Notes: generated from the sequence alone by a model not told the origin. A stretch of 64,000 nt of DNA from Watersipora subatra (GCF_963576615.1 NC_088714.1:66047667-66111666), one strand, 5' to 3'; positions 35,441 to 49,826 are shown, counted from the first letter of the stretch. Numbers and translations: made by a program.

Positions 35441-35662
35441 TATTCGTGACCTTCCATAGCTGTTAAATCTGAAATTAGATTTCTTTCTCACATTGAACAC
35501 AATGAAATTAACTTGAACATTAACTAATAATGGCGTCGACCGGATTTCCGTACTCGCGAATGACCTCTTGCCATTCCAGGGGTTTTAAGTTCAATGACTA
35601 AACCTATCGTTTGGCTATGGGCCACAATGACTCCTCTGTAACTTTTGAGGAGCCCAATTCTG

Positions 35663-36915
<1,253 letters not shown>

Positions 36916-37729
36916 ATTGCACTTACTTTTGCCTGGGCCTGTACTGATTATTGATTGACTGAGATTTATGTTAACCTTAAGTCCTAATAAGTCTACACAG
37001 TCACGATCAAAAGTTCGTCACCACAATCAGTCTGCCACACAACAAGCGATAATATTAACAAGGAAAAAGAGGGTGGGTTTTTGGGGTGTTGACGTAAATG
37101 TTTCGTAATATAATAATTCTCAAGATAAATAAGCCTAGTAAACAATAAGACCACTCAGGAGAAACTAGCTATCACAGAATGAGAGCACCCAGCTCAATAA
37201 CAAATGTTGCTTAACTTTCTGCTCTCCCTCTGTGGATGATCTAGCCTGTATGCAAGCCAGACTTGGCGTTGGTTTATTATTTTACAACAAGGCTCCACTC
37301 ACTAACTACTTATCCCACCTCGAGCTAGTAGCAAAATGAAGATGGTACACTATTCTGAATAAATTACGGTTATTTATTACTTCCTATATCAGTTACAACA
37401 CATGCAGGATTGGAGTGAGAGAGATTAAGCCAGTTGTTGCGAGACTTATAGGATATGAAATTCTTCTACCGTATATACCGTATATCGCGCACTGCGATTG
37501 CAGGACTTTTAGGATAGGAACTAGATTTTTCCGGTCTAATTGGCAAGTCGTAATCTGATCATGTGAACCAATACTTGGCAAATAATTTCTGCAGCACTTT
37601 TCGACTATCACAAGTGACCAACAGGCTCGTCATGATTATCAGACAATGATATGTACTCCTTCAAGCTAAGGCTAAAAAATTAAACGAACTTTTACGGTAA
37701 ATTATAAGAATTTTAAGTTATATGTGCTA
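36916..37729. other. Gene-free stretch with dispersed repeat copy 3
   Basis: No supported gene. 37440-37545 carries, on the minus strand, GAAAAATCTAGTTCCTATCC and ATATACGGTATATACGGTAG, matching the families at 4635 and 27195. Confidence 0.5.
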
Positions 37730-38360
37730 AAAGTGACAGCATTACGATGACGATAAAATAGACGCGTAATACAATAGACATAGTTTTATTGAATGCGTGA
37801 AGTATATTTGTGAAAATATTTCGACGAATAAGGTTGCAAGAAAGTGTAAACCATAAATATATAAACCTAGATTGGCCAATAATAGCTATTCCCATCGGTT
37901 GCCTTGTCAGACTTAAATAGCATGACGTAACGTCATTGTATTGTACCTCATGCTTGACTGCACTGTTGATAACAATGGAGCTAATGAGGAGAAGCTGACA
38001 AAGTCACATATATTTTCACATAAAAACTTTCTTGGATACATAATCCAGTAAACTAAAGCAATTCTGTGATAATATCTGATATCTACCATAGATTAAAACT
38101 ATAAAAGCTATGAATTGTTGCACACAAATCATGAGCCATCAGGGCTATATTTGCCACCCTCTCCTATCCCCATTCCCTCTTTTCCCCTTCTCCAAAGAAG
38201 AAATGAGAAGGGGAAAAGAGAGAAGAGGGAAAGGAGAGGGGGGGGGGGGGGGGGCAAATAGCCCACCCACTCAAAGAGCCAGACCCTGGCTAGGTAAATA
38301 GACTAATATCATGCTGAACTAAACATGACTAAATATGATGAGTATGCAAGTATGTCTTAA
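37730..38360 (+). repeat. Left arm of a composite inverted repeat
   Basis: Matches about 39990-40480 in reverse (TGACGTAACGTCATTG, CATGAGCCATCAGGGC, a purine/pyrimidine-rich tract, CAGACCCTGGCTAGGT). Its first 120 bp also mirror 39370-39480. A run of about 17 guanines lies near 38239-38255. Confidence 0.75.
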
Positions 38361-38452
38361 GTCAAAAATGAGACAGAATGATTATTTTACAGCTGGCTAT
38401 GTAGCTGGCTAGGTCAACAAAGCTGAAGTGTAATGATTGTATCACTAGCATC

Positions 38453-38833
38453 GTGGATATTACCAACTATGATGTAAACCAAGCAACGAATTACCTAATC
38501 ACATTTAAGAATCGTGGTGGCTTGACTTTGTCTTCGCCTGTGGTGATTGAGGTTGGCAACCACAATGAGAAAGCGACGAGAGTGTTGCTTAGTAATGCTG
38601 GATTGGTGAAAAACTTTCCCAGGCTAGCACTAATTGCCACAATGGAGAAGTTGCTGAGATTCAACATCATGCTATTGTTTAAGTGTAATCATCAAGCTAG
38701 TAGCCTAGCTCGTGAGATAGCGAAGAGATATATTTCAATTAGGGCGCATTATGAAGCTAAGAATAGAGCTGGCAGTGGTAGCTCGTCTGGTCTTGACCAA
38801 CCGGGTCAGAAGTGCCCGGGTCGGGCCACCTGA
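38453..38833 (+). pseudogene. P-like transposase C-terminal fragment
   Basis: 126 residues open, including ATNYLITFKNRGGLTLSSP and SSLAREIAKRYISIRAHYEA. The NRGGL motif with a downstream helical, basic segment resembles the C-terminal part of P/THAP9 transposases. It lies between the arms of the composite inverted repeat and may be its former coding remnant. There is no upstream part and no start context. The last 20 residues are low-complexity and probably not native. Confidence 0.45.
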
Positions 38834-39135
38834 CCCTCGGGTCTTCCTATACAAAAACACGGGTAGGTTTATGGCTAAACAACAGCGGTTGTATATCGCT
38901 TTTTAAGTGCGATTGAAATTGAGTCGCATATAGTCCTAGAGCGGAAGGACCAGGCGAAATAAAACAAGGTGAGTCAAGACTATATTTTAATGTCTGCAAC
39001 AATAGTCTTTGGACTATAGGTTTCACAACGTTTTTCGGCAAGAAATAATCAACACGTCGGTGGTCTGGGAGTTCATGAAGAAGCCAGTCACGAAAGGAAA
39101 ATACCAAGTTATTTGTACAATATGCAAAAGCAAGT

Positions 39136-39440
39136 TAAAGGTTGACTTGCAACAAAAATCACATTACAGTCATTTGATATGAAAAAGATTCACCATATCT
39201 TACTTTGTTGTGTTGTAGGTGTGAAATATATAGGAATGTGATTACAAGCTCTTAAAAGCTAAAAAACGAACAGTTAATCGCAGCCACACGAGACCGCCGT
39301 AGTTTGGATTCGCTTTCCAAAACGGCTCAAATGGGCTGTAGTTGTTACAGGAAGGTTTCTGTTTACACTTTCATGCAACTTCATTCGTCGAAATATTTTC
39401 ACAAATATACTTCACGCCTTCAATAAAACCATGTCTATTG
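39136..39440 (+). repeat. GGTTGACTTGCAAC-family repeat, copy inside the composite
   Basis: Sharp start at TAAAGGTTGACTTGCAAC. It mirrors 40440-40695, so together these form an additional inverted pair 1 kb apart. Confidence 0.65.
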
Positions 39441-39989
39441 TTCTTACGCGTTTGTTTTATTGTCATTTAGCATCTAAGAACCTTCAATTCAGCAAATTTA
39501 TTTTATTTTTAATTTTTTTCACTAATACCAGAAGTTTTAGGAAAGTGATGGATTTTTGCTTTCCACTATGCTAGGTTATCTATTTCTATATTTGTAAAGT
39601 ATTTTTTAACTAATCTGTTGTTGATTATAATAGCAGTTGAAAATAAAATCTGTAATAAAAACACTAGCCAAATTATGCCATTAATCTATCACCCATTGAA
39701 TAGCATTGATCCACCAATGTCTAACCATAAATTGTAGATTGCATCTATAAACCAAGCCACAAAATATAATGATCGGTGTGATTATGGTTTCTTCTATCTT
39801 AGTTTATTGATGTAACAACATTGGACTGTAATAGAACTATCTCTTAACCTTAAATGAATAAAAAATCGCGCGTGCTGACCTGGTCCAACTCGATCTTGGC
39901 CCTCATTGCTGACCGTGAGTCTGGTCCGACCCTGCATTCCTTGTTCTCATTCCAGCTCTAGCTAAGAAAGCCATTGATTCCATTTCCCT
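39441..39989. other. Gene-free AT-rich stretch
   Basis: No gene supported. It separates the internal dispersed repeat from the right composite arm. Confidence 0.45.
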
Positions 39990-40695
39990 GATCAGATCAA
40001 AACTTCACCGGCTCATCATATTTAGTCATGTTTAGTTCAGCATGATATCAGTCTATTCACCTAGCCAGGGTCTGGCACTTCGGGTGGGTGGGCTATTTGC
40101 CCCCCTCTCCTTTCCCTCTTCTCACTTCTTCTTCAGAGAAGGGGAAAAGAGAGAATGGGGATAGGAGAGGGTGGCAAATATAGCCCTGATGGCTCATGAT
40201 TTGTGTGCAACAATTCATAGCTTTTTTAGTTTCAATCTATGGTAATTATCAGATATTATCACAGAATTGCTTTAGTTTACTGGATTATGTATCCAAGAAG
40301 GTTTTTATGTGAAAATAAATGTGATTTTGTCACCTTCTCCTGATTAGCTCCATTGTTAATAACAGTGCAGTCAAGCATGAGGTACAATACAATGACGTTA
40401 TGTCATGCTATCTAAGTCTGACAGGCTTTTTACCTATTGGCAAACCTAGGTTTATATATCTATGGTGTAAACAGAAACCATCTCCCCCAACTACATCACA
40501 TTTGAGCCGTTTTGGAAAGGGAATCCAGACTACTGCGGTCTCGTGTGGCTGCGATTTTCTATTCGTTTTTGAGCTTTTAAGAGCTTGTAATCACCTTTCC
40601 ACATATTTTGCACCTACAACACAACAGAGTAAGACATGGTGAATCTTTTCATATCAAATAACGGTAATGTGAATTTTGTTGCAAGTCAACCTTTT
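39990..40695 (-). repeat. Right arm of the composite inverted repeat with a GGTTGACTTGCAAC end
   Basis: Mirror of 37730-38360. It continues at 40440-40695 into the dispersed repeat, ending exactly at GCAAGTCAACCTTT. This suggests the repeat's sharp end is the terminus of a larger element of which 39990-40695 is one end. Confidence 0.65.
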
Positions 40696-41143
40696 TAAAA
40701 TAAAATCGGCAAAATTGATCTTTGTTGAAACGCTCAAAAGAAAAAGGTGTCTTTTTCTGAGCGTTTTAACTGCAGTCAACTTTAGCCTATGTTAATCTGA
40801 AAACGCCCTGGCAATCACATCACCTAAAACAAACAAATCTAAAATAATAGAAAAAAATGTTTATACTTTCCGATAAAAATTTTTAAAGCGAAAGTAAACA
40901 CATAATTTTAACATTGTTTTATATGATTGGTAATGCATGATACTATGTTAATTGAGCGAGAAAACAAAATTTTAGCAGATACTTCTACTAGTTTAGCAAG
41001 TTCAAAGTTGAAAATATATTTTGGTGCATTTACGTCGGACCACCGCTGAATCCTAATAAAGCCGCTTCCAGTAAGAGTTCATTACTTATTCGTTAGTAAT
41101 TCAACGCATTTTATTTTCTTTTAACCACAGTCAGTTAATTACG

Positions 41144-44100
41144 ATGGGTAGATGTCTCTTTGCTAGTTGTGAATCTGACACTAGAAGTCGTAGCATAAAC
41201 TTTTCTAGAGTTCCCGTCTCTCAGTCGCGAAATTTAGCAAAACTATGGCTGTGTCAAGAGAAAAATTTTGTTATTTATGAATATTTATTTAATAATTTAA
41301 ATTTACACTTATTAATATCTGAATTGTTTTGTTTGTTTGTTATAGTAATTGTTGTAATGATTATTTGATACTTGAATAGTAATATAAAATGTGTTGTTTT
41401 TGTGCGTTTCCTTTGAGCGAGATACTACAATGGTTCTATGTGTAATGGTTAGCATCTTGACCTTGAGTTCAATTTCTCCCAAGACAAATTTTGAACGCAA
41501 AGTTGCACTTCTGCCCACAAAAATCAGACTGTTGCTATAAAGCAAAATTGAAATAGCAACTCAATAAATGGAGATGGGCGCTACTAGCTACTATAGTTAT
41601 CCTTGCTATTTGTTTTGACAGTTAAGGCGTTGCTGTAACGAAGAGCCCAAGTATTAAGTATTATTGAGATCGCGAGGCCTACTATCTCTTGTAGGCAACT
41701 GTCTGCAAGTAATTATCTTATAATCAACAATAACACGCCAGTGGTTTGTTTCTAAATGTCTGCGAGCTCTATTTTTCTCCAAAGGTCAAAATAACAATTA
41801 TTCTGTCAAGGCTTACTAGCTCAAGCAAAAACAATATGCTTATATACTTAGCCCTATTTGTTATGGCCTTACTAGGTTCAATGAGTATGTATCTATTAGG
41901 CGTGCAGCGATAGCTCTTGCTGTCAGGGGGCTGGATAAACTCTCTCGTCAGGGCTTTATGGCTTCCTGGCTTGCCACCTCTTTGGGTGAATCGTATCCGC
42001 TATGTATTTCCTTGGCAAGCTGTTTGCTGCCAGCTCCTTAGCTATCTTGGGCTTCTATTAGTCTTCTCCTGTCTTGGCTCCTTTCTTGTGCCTCCCCTCT
42101 GCTGCCAGTTCCTCGCTGCTGCCTGGCTCGCTGCCAGCTTCTCTCTGCCTTATCTTTAACTCTGCCTCTCTTTTATACTTGTCCTTGAGTCATTGCCAAA
42201 GGTCATTGGTTGGTTGTGTTTTGCTTGTGGTTTTTGCATCATTTCTTGCATAATTTCTGTTTCAGATTCTCTGTGGTGAGCTAAAATTGCTTACTGTTCT
42301 TGGAATCCCATGACGACAAGCGAAAAATATTCTAAGTCCGGCAATAAATTGTACAAAACTGGCCATAACTCAAAAACTAATAGGAGTAGCATTGTGAAAT
42401 TAATTTTGCAGCAGTCCTCATTTTAAGACGCTACTAGTTGGCTAGTTTATATAAAGCATTAAACATGTTATCATTTTATGCTATTCTTTTCACAGCCATT
42501 TCATCAATATTTTTGCATAAAATACAATATCTTAGTTAATGAAAAATTATGCTATATTTTTCTACTGCTATACAATACAAAATTTTCTAGACCAAAATGA
42601 TGTTATAAGCTATATCTAAATATACTAAATAAAATGTTGTAAATAATTGTCTTGTTGATGACTGTTTGCTGATCTGGTGTATGCTGACTGCTACTTCGCT
42701 CCAACAAGTCATATATCTAGCTGGCTCCTGTAATATTGGTGATATACCTCTCCTTGTGCTTGACACTCTGTAGAGTTGTTTGCTATACTGAATAGCCATG
42801 AGTAACTGTTGTAGCCAGTTAGTCTCTTTCAGATTAGGTGGTATTGGTCAATAATAATCATGATTTAGTAGCAATTTTGTGCTGTTTTTCATTCATAAGT
42901 TTTTCATTATAATGATCAGACAACTCCCAATCCAACTGGCGTCCCATATGTTCTCATTGCATCAGTTGTGATGATTGGAAAACTTCCATGCTTGATATTT
43001 CTAGCAGCATAGCAATTGCCCTAGATTTTCATGTTTGCTTGTCGATGTATCGCAGTGCTTAGTGCAATGTTTTGCAGCAGTTGTTGTGTTCTGTGATCCC
43101 ACAATTTATTATTTCTTTTGACTTATTGGTCATCTATCGTTTCAAACCCTGACAGCTGTCTAAGGCCAAGCGTGCCAACTTAAATTTTCGCAGACTACCT
43201 GCTAGTGCGGTCGTGTGCATTAGGCACTTCCATAAGAGCCAGCTTTATTCGGAGCAATTTAGGACAACTACAAGATTAAAAGGGAGAGGTTTCCTTCCTT
43301 AATGGTGTTGTACTATACAGCAAGAGAGCATCGTCAAACAGGAAAAGCTCAACCGTAAGTAATTTATGAAGAATTTTAAATAAATATTAATCACAAATAT
43401 CGTTATTTTATAATATAAATTAATAAATATAATAATTAGAAATATTTAGTACTGTACATGAGTACAAAGCAATAATTTAATATGACTGGGTGACAATGAG
43501 ACTCAGGCTGAATTTCACACGTTTGATTTTAACCTGATTCACTTGAATTAACTTGGTTAACTGAGTAAAAGTTAGTCAGGGAATTTAAATTTTCTGTTCG
43601 ATCTGGATTGTCAGAAATGCCCTAATTGTTCATAAAATACATGACTAACATAATCATAAAATTTGGATTGCATTACTATTTTTATATTCATGCTACCATT
43701 ACTAATATAGGCTTTACAGATCACTTGAAGTGATTAGCCTATACTTACAATCAGGTATAGCTATTTAACTATGTATAGTGTTAGTGTGTGTTGGTGATGG
43801 TGGTAGATAGGGTTATGGTGATAGTGTTTGTGGTAGCAGTGGTGACACTGTAGGTAATGGTTTAGAAGCAATTCTAACGTATTAACTTTAGTGGTCTTTA
43901 TTTGTAATTTTTTGATAGGATGTATAGCATTAGACCAAGAATCTGGCCAAAAATCTGACTAGAGCGAATGTTCGCAGAGATAAAAAAGAGTTGCTCCCTT
44001 GGAAAGATGAAATAAAGAACTATGTGTGGTATTCTGCGGTTCAATGTGAAGGCGATGCTGAGCTATTGGTTGAGATGGTACTTAGCATAAGATAGGCTAC

Positions 44101-45320
44101 CATGTCACTAATATTCATAGGAGCTTTCCAGGACACGACAAGTTCATCCATTGCTCTCATGAACCAATTTATCCGTGAGTGATGAAAAAATATATTATTT
44201 GCACCCAATGTTGGCATGAAAGCTGTATGTTGAATCTAATAATATATTTAGAAATAACAAAGCACAGGCAAATGTGTAATATAATATTTTATATATCACT
44301 TACAATGCCTTTGGTTTGTGATTTAAGAAGATGTAGTCATCTATTGCATAATACTAAACAGATATTGTACAAATGGAAAATATTCTGCAGCTGGTTGACA
44401 TTTGAATAATCCGAAACTTTGCAGATTTATAATATATTGAAAAATAACCAGAAATGTGATATGTTTACAGAGAAATGGAAAGAAAGGTGAAATTCCAGGA
44501 AGTGCAGGGCACAAAGTCCTTTGTGATGCGTTAGGGCAAGCGAGACTGCTAAACACATTGGGTCTGTTGAACCATGGTCAACACACACTGGTGTTTTAGA
44601 AAACCTCCACAGCCTCATATTAAGTTCCAAAGTACCAAAGCGAATAGACTTTGATCCCCCAGGATACTTTATGAGAATCAAACTAGCAGTGATAGATCAC
44701 AACACGAATGCGGGAAGAGAAGTTCTGAGTGGTAAGCTGTATCTACAGTAAAATTATATATGGATTATACTACTCTTCAGCAGAGATACCACTTTCGCAG
44801 CTTGAACAACATTAAAGATAAATTTATGCATAAATTGTATTAACACAATTGATAACTGGCATTAAATTTTAAATATTATAAGTCATTTATTAAAGATAGT
44901 AATGGGGAACTGAAGATGACAGTATATTACTCTAAAGAAGCTAAAGGCTTTCGCACAAGAAATGTATATGCTGGAAAGACGTTTGAATTTTGAGGAGAGC
45001 ACATTTTTGCGCCAAGATGTTGATTAAATTAGTCACTGTCACACAGTCTGCAGAATAATGCATGAACATACAGTCACCATGCAGTCTTAAATTACCCTAA
45101 CACTGTTTGACATTCTGAAATTAGTATGATGATGGTGTAACACAAAAAAAAATTTAAACCAGTTTGTTACACTTTTAATTGCTCTACATGTAAATAATAG
45201 TTCTATTGTGAATAAATACATGAATTGCAGGACAGAGCAGCTCCACTTTCAACACATCTTACAAAGCCAGATGGTAGAACAGCAATAGAAATGCACAGGT
45301 CAAGATTCACACGAAATTTA
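41144..45320 (+). pseudogene. THAP-type transposon-derived gene, six exons, decayed
   Basis: The first exon (from the ATG at 41144) encodes MGRCLFASC and FSRVPVSQSRNLAKLWL, the first half of a THAP zinc finger. 43156-43354 gives SAVVCIRHFHKSQLYSEQF, the C..HF half. 43919-44174 contains LLPWKDEIKNYVWYSAVQC and, after a frame change, HVTNIHRSF and CSHEPIYP, ending at gtgagt. 44471-44731 contains HTGVLENLHSLILSSKVPK and AVIDHNTNAGRE. About 44890-44990 gives SNGELKMTVYYSKEAKGF. 45231-45320 gives a KPDGRTAIEMHRSRF-type end. These motifs appear in this order in a large animal family of THAP-bearing, transposon-like proteins of unclear biochemical role. Several frame changes and stops make this copy a likely pseudogene. 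The first intron is 1.9 kb. Confidence 0.6.
41917..42159 (+). other. CT-rich open stretch in the THAP-gene intron
   Basis: 80 codons open, hydrophobic (Leu, Cys, Ala-rich), and clearly richer in C and T than its surroundings. I recognise no domain, and the opposite strand is purine-rich. It is more likely a repeat or inserted fragment than a gene. Confidence 0.25.
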
Positions 45321-45644
45321 TACCCAATCCTAAGTTTTATATGAGGTATCATTTTGATAAAATTAATATAACAGGCTATTCAAATTATAAATATTATGCT
45401 GTTCTTTGCATAACATGATTTAGATTTATGTAACGTAAGCTGTTAAATGTGGTGTTTTTATGTCATGGCGCAAGTCAAATGATTGAAATATAATTATTCA
45501 TCAAACCACACATTATGATTATATTATTTTGTTAAAATCACTGTAGGCTACAAGACATGAACATCAGCTAAGTAAAGACGCTGTCAGATTCAGTTAAAAT
45601 ATTTTTGAAAACTATATTTTCATGAACTCACAACTGAACTTACA

Positions 45645-45827
45645 TTAATTTCCTTCATCCATAATAAAAAGCTCCACTTCATCTGCGTCTTTCTGATCAT
45701 CATCTTCTGATTCTACATTTTTGAAGCCTGCATAACTCTCATGTGGATCAGGCAACATTTTGTAGAAAACAACGCATGAAGGAATAAATTTTCGGTTTTT
45801 TCTTTCAAGGCACCCGTAGACGAGCAA
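45645..45827 (-). pseudogene. P2X7-type DZBM domain C-terminal fragment
   Basis: The 60-residue open frame contains LVYGCLERKNRKFIPSCVV and ESYAGFKN, ending in an acidic tail. The pattern (hydrophobic-G-x-LG-x-x-NR, IPSCVV, Y-x-GFK) is that of the intracellular zinc-binding domain first known from P2X7 receptors and widely multiplied in invertebrates. The zinc-binding upstream part is absent. It lies tail-to-tail with the THAP-type gene. Confidence 0.5.
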
Positions 45828-47779
45828 GAAGTAGTTGTTTTAGCTGTGAGTTTTTTAGCCTTCGTATTGAGAACGTAAAAAAAAGAACGATAGAAATAAA
45901 TTATAGTTGAAATTTTTTATCGACACGTTTTAGCAAAGACGATCATAGATTGTGTCCTATATGTGCACTTGTTTCCGGGGTGTCACAATTGCGGGGACGT
46001 GCAGTCTCCATCACATTAGATAATAACGAATTGAGTCAAACGCTACGTGTCGCATGATTGGATGATGGATTAAGATTCAGCGTTCCCAGTGGCGAATCCG
46101 TTTCACACACATTTTTGCAATGGCGTATTTATCTGATTTTTGCAAAATATGCAGTTGAAAAAAGTCTCCGTACTCAGTTATATGTGAATGCACGAGCATT
46201 TTTTGTTTTTAAAATATTATTCGGAGTATTTATCTGTTGTAAGAAATAATTTATGTTTTGCTAAACGTAGTGAATTACACAAAACAAATAGGGTAAAAGT
46301 TGGCCTTCATCAGTAAATTGTGTTTACTTTCCCTTTAAAACTACATGAGATGCCCGGTTGAGGCCCTACATGAAAGAAACCTGTTGGGGGCTGACACCGC
46401 CCCCTATAAACCCCCATACGCTCATAACTAGTCGCCTAACATTAGCCGCCCCAACTTGCAACCAGGGAATACAGGCCTGGTATATAGGGAAATTTCCCTA
46501 CTTGTATGGTTGCTACATTCATTTCTCGCGTGAATACGCGGCATATTGTAATTGTATATTCAGACGTCCCTTGTTGACTATGTTGTAGGAACTTGGCTAA
46601 AGAGGCAGATCGGCTTTGGGAGGCCACGCCTTTAAAATTGACGTACATGTACACTACACGTTTGTGATGCCGTAGCACACAGAGGTAGGTAGTAAGAGAC
46701 CTACTACGAAGCTTCCCGACGCATGAAAGCGAGGCGATCTAGACCCACTTAATCCTTTTGTTGGAGGTATGATTTTGTCATTTTAGACGGTAAGTCATAT
46801 GCTTGTTGTCTATTTGTTTTAGCTATGTTTCCAAATGCAACAAGCTTAAATACACATCCTCGATGTTGAAGAATGTGTCTAATTGTCATTGCAAAAATAC
46901 ATCATTTCCAATTAGATTATTATTAAATAATAATCATTGTTACAAAATAATATTAATAATTTTATGTATTTATTTAGTTATTTTTTGCCTGTTTCTCGGT
47001 TCTTATCAATCAAAATATCAATTACCATTATTGCCCAGGGGATTAACTCTTAACTTTTATCCCCAAGGGCTTGACGAAAAAAAGCACATTTAGGGGTGTT
47101 TTTGGTGGCCTGACACTCTAAAGTGTTTTCATAAAAAGGTTATGTTTTTAGCTTGGTACATGAGCACCCTTTTTCACACAGTGGACAGGGGTATTCATGA
47201 GCAAAAAAGGGGCAATTAGTCTGTGGTGATGGAGTGATAAGGGGTAGTTTTTTTATTAATGTGTAAACCAGTGGAAAGGGTGCATTTTATCACATTTCAG
47301 ACTAGCCCTTGGAGATGAATAGAAGAAAGTGAACCCCTGGGCATTATTGTTATTACAACTATATTTTTAAACTATCATAATTATTAGAAAAAAAATACAT
47401 GATCTCCGCTCTGTTACAAAGTACTGTTGCTTCACTTTTTTATCCATACAGGCCACAAATGCTTTTCACTAGCTGGAAGACCTGTTACTTTATCACTTAT
47501 TGCACGACTGATAATAAAAACGCCATAATAATAGTAAATAAATGATAAATGATAGTAAAATAGTAATTAATAAAATTTTCAAATTCTTTTTGTTTTCCAA
47601 TTTTTTCTCATACCTGGTGTTGACCTGACGACCTAGACCTAACCTTGGTGACCTAATGTTGACTTTCAGCCCACTGAAACGCTATATTGACCTCGAGATA
47701 TATAGAGCGCTTCTGGTAGAAATCAATGACGACAGACTCAAGCTGAATCTCAATCATGGCTCTAATCCGCAACAACAGG
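45828..47779. other. Gene-free stretch
   Basis: No supported gene. Short open frames near 46058, 46358 and 46803 have no family motif or splice pattern. The segment near 47100-47340 has several TTTT/GGGG runs and looks repetitive. Confidence 0.4.
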
Positions 47780-49826
47780 TTAATTAATTATACATCAGTC
47801 AATACGGTGTCAGAATACAGATACTAGAGAACCTGAGCGACAGATCCAACGTGAGAATGAAGAAGCAAACAACACCAGAGCCATTGAAGGATTAGAATTT
47901 GGCAAAAGAATGGAAAAGGTTTTAATTAAAGTGAATTCGAGCAGTTTTCTGTCGCAATTGGTAAATACAAATTAGGAAAGGAAATTAAAGCAGCAATACT
48001 CCTGAGAACTGCTGGCCCAATATGAAATGATATATATGAGAAGAGGCAGAAGAGTGTAATGTGGAAGAGGCAGATAAGGTAGATTATGATAAAGTGATGA
48101 AGGGATTTGATTATTTTTGCTAACCACAAAATGAGACATTAATAGCAAGACATAGGTTGCTGAATATAAAACAGGATGAACTGAACATTGAAAAATTTGA
48201 AAACAAACTGAGAACACAGGCAAGATTATGAAAGTTCACTACATTACCAACGACCTAACATGTCACGTTTTAGTACAGAGACTTTGATGATATTAGGTTA
48301 AGAGACAAACCGCTTCTCAAGGCTTTTGAAGGACCTCTCGCACTAATTGTAGCAGTGGAAATGGCTAGGTGGAGCGCTGTTGATGGAATGAAGGAACACA
48401 CATGAAGGAATTGGGAGGTAGAACACCAACAGAGATGGTACACAAAATGGAAGTGTACGATGGTAGAGAACAACCACAAAATAGAAAATACAGAGAGCAA
48501 GACTTAGATGGAAATTCCAACACAAGTGAATGTGATTTCTGCGAAACTAAACGCGGAAGAGGCCCATCCAACTGCCCAGCCTAAAGGGCCACCTGCCACT
48601 ACTGTCAGAAAAAGATCATTTTAAAAGAGCATGTAAGAAAAAGAGAGCAAATGAAAATAAGGAAGGCCAAACTGATGTCCACCTGGTCAAACAGCTCAGT
48701 AGCGTACGGGGAACTTCTAGCAATGAATTAACAGACAGTCTGCAAAGTCAGAAAGGGAGTGCTTGTCCCTCTGACACACCGGAAACAAAAGCTTGATTAC
48801 CAGCTCGACACAGCTGCAGCCAGAAACGTTAAATAATAAAGAATAAACCAATACTTCCAGCTCAACAAAGACCAAAGAAAACTTTTGTCATGATAAGGGA
48901 TGACATTATGAAGAAGATAAGAGCATGTAAGAAACAGCAGGTGTTACCTCACGCCTAGACAAACAGACAAAATAAATATCATCACATGTAGCTATGAAAA
49001 AACCAAACGGAATCATTCATATACATGTATGTATTGATCCAAAGGATCTGAATAAGGCATATATACGCAACCAATACCCCATCCCTACATTAGATGAAAT
49101 TTTACCCATGACGACGAATGTGAAATACTTCTTTTTGCTTGATGACAAGGTCAAATTTTTCAAGGTCAAGTTGGCTGAAAACTACAGAGAATCGACTAAG
49201 TTTTGGACATACCTCTTGGAAAATACTACTGAAACCGCATACCCTTTGGTTTATCATCAAGTAGGAAAGAATACCAAAAAAGACTCCATATGGTATTAGA
49301 TGAGCGAAAGATACTGATACATAGAGTGGGTGAGAGTAAAGAACAAACAAGAGTTGACCATGATGTGAAACTTCTGAATGCCATGGATCAAATAAAAGAG
49401 AAAGGAGTGAAAATAAATAGAGAAAAAATAAACTAAATTTGATGGGGATAACGGATATGGGTCATATACAGCAGAAGGAAGTAAGCCAGACCCAGGAAAA
49501 GTACAAGGACAGAAATACATGCGAGAACCAACAGATGCAACAGAAGTCGAGAGGTTTTTGGGTACAGCAAACTATCTTGTTACATTTGTGCCAAACTTAT
49601 CAACATTAGCTGAGCAACTAAGAGAAGCGGCAGAAACACTTGAGGATGGCGGAAGTTTTAATTTGAAGAGGAAGAGCAGCAGGCATTCATTGGTCTAAAG
49701 GAAGTTGCAAGTAGAGACTCACTACTATGATACTAGGACCCAAATAAGGCTGCAGTCGTAGAGTGCGACCCAAGTACCAAACGATTTAGAGCGGTGCTAA
49801 CCTACGAAGGAGAACCTATCAACTTA
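47780..49826 (+). mobile_element. Eroded Ty3/Gypsy-type retroelement remnant
   Basis: A zinc-knuckle-like CDFCETKRG region (about 48530-48640) is followed by reverse transcriptase pieces (KKPNGIIHIHVCIDPKDLNK, about 48994-49080) and a later ERFLGTANYLVTFVPNL segment (about 49545-49600). This order and these motifs point to Ty3/Gypsy pol. No LTRs are recognised. It is heavily broken in many places and much older than the two LTR elements to the left. A Helitron-like element sits at its right end. Confidence 0.65.

Larger units (their letters stand above)
32416..35596 (-). mobile_element. P-superfamily DNA transposon
   Basis: The terminal inverted repeats start CACTGAACTTAAAACCCCTG on the left and CATTGAACTTAAAACCCCTG on the right, with at least 28 matching bases. 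The 8-bp duplication ACTAAACC flanks both ends exactly (32408-32415 and 35597-35604). A CA start, an 8-bp duplication, a THAP-like exon and a P-type transposase core together identify the P superfamily. It is 3.18 kb. It carries a stub of the GGTTGACTTGCAAC repeat (34091-34170) followed by a hAT-end-like sequence. The coding part is decayed, so it is probably inactive. Confidence 0.8.
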
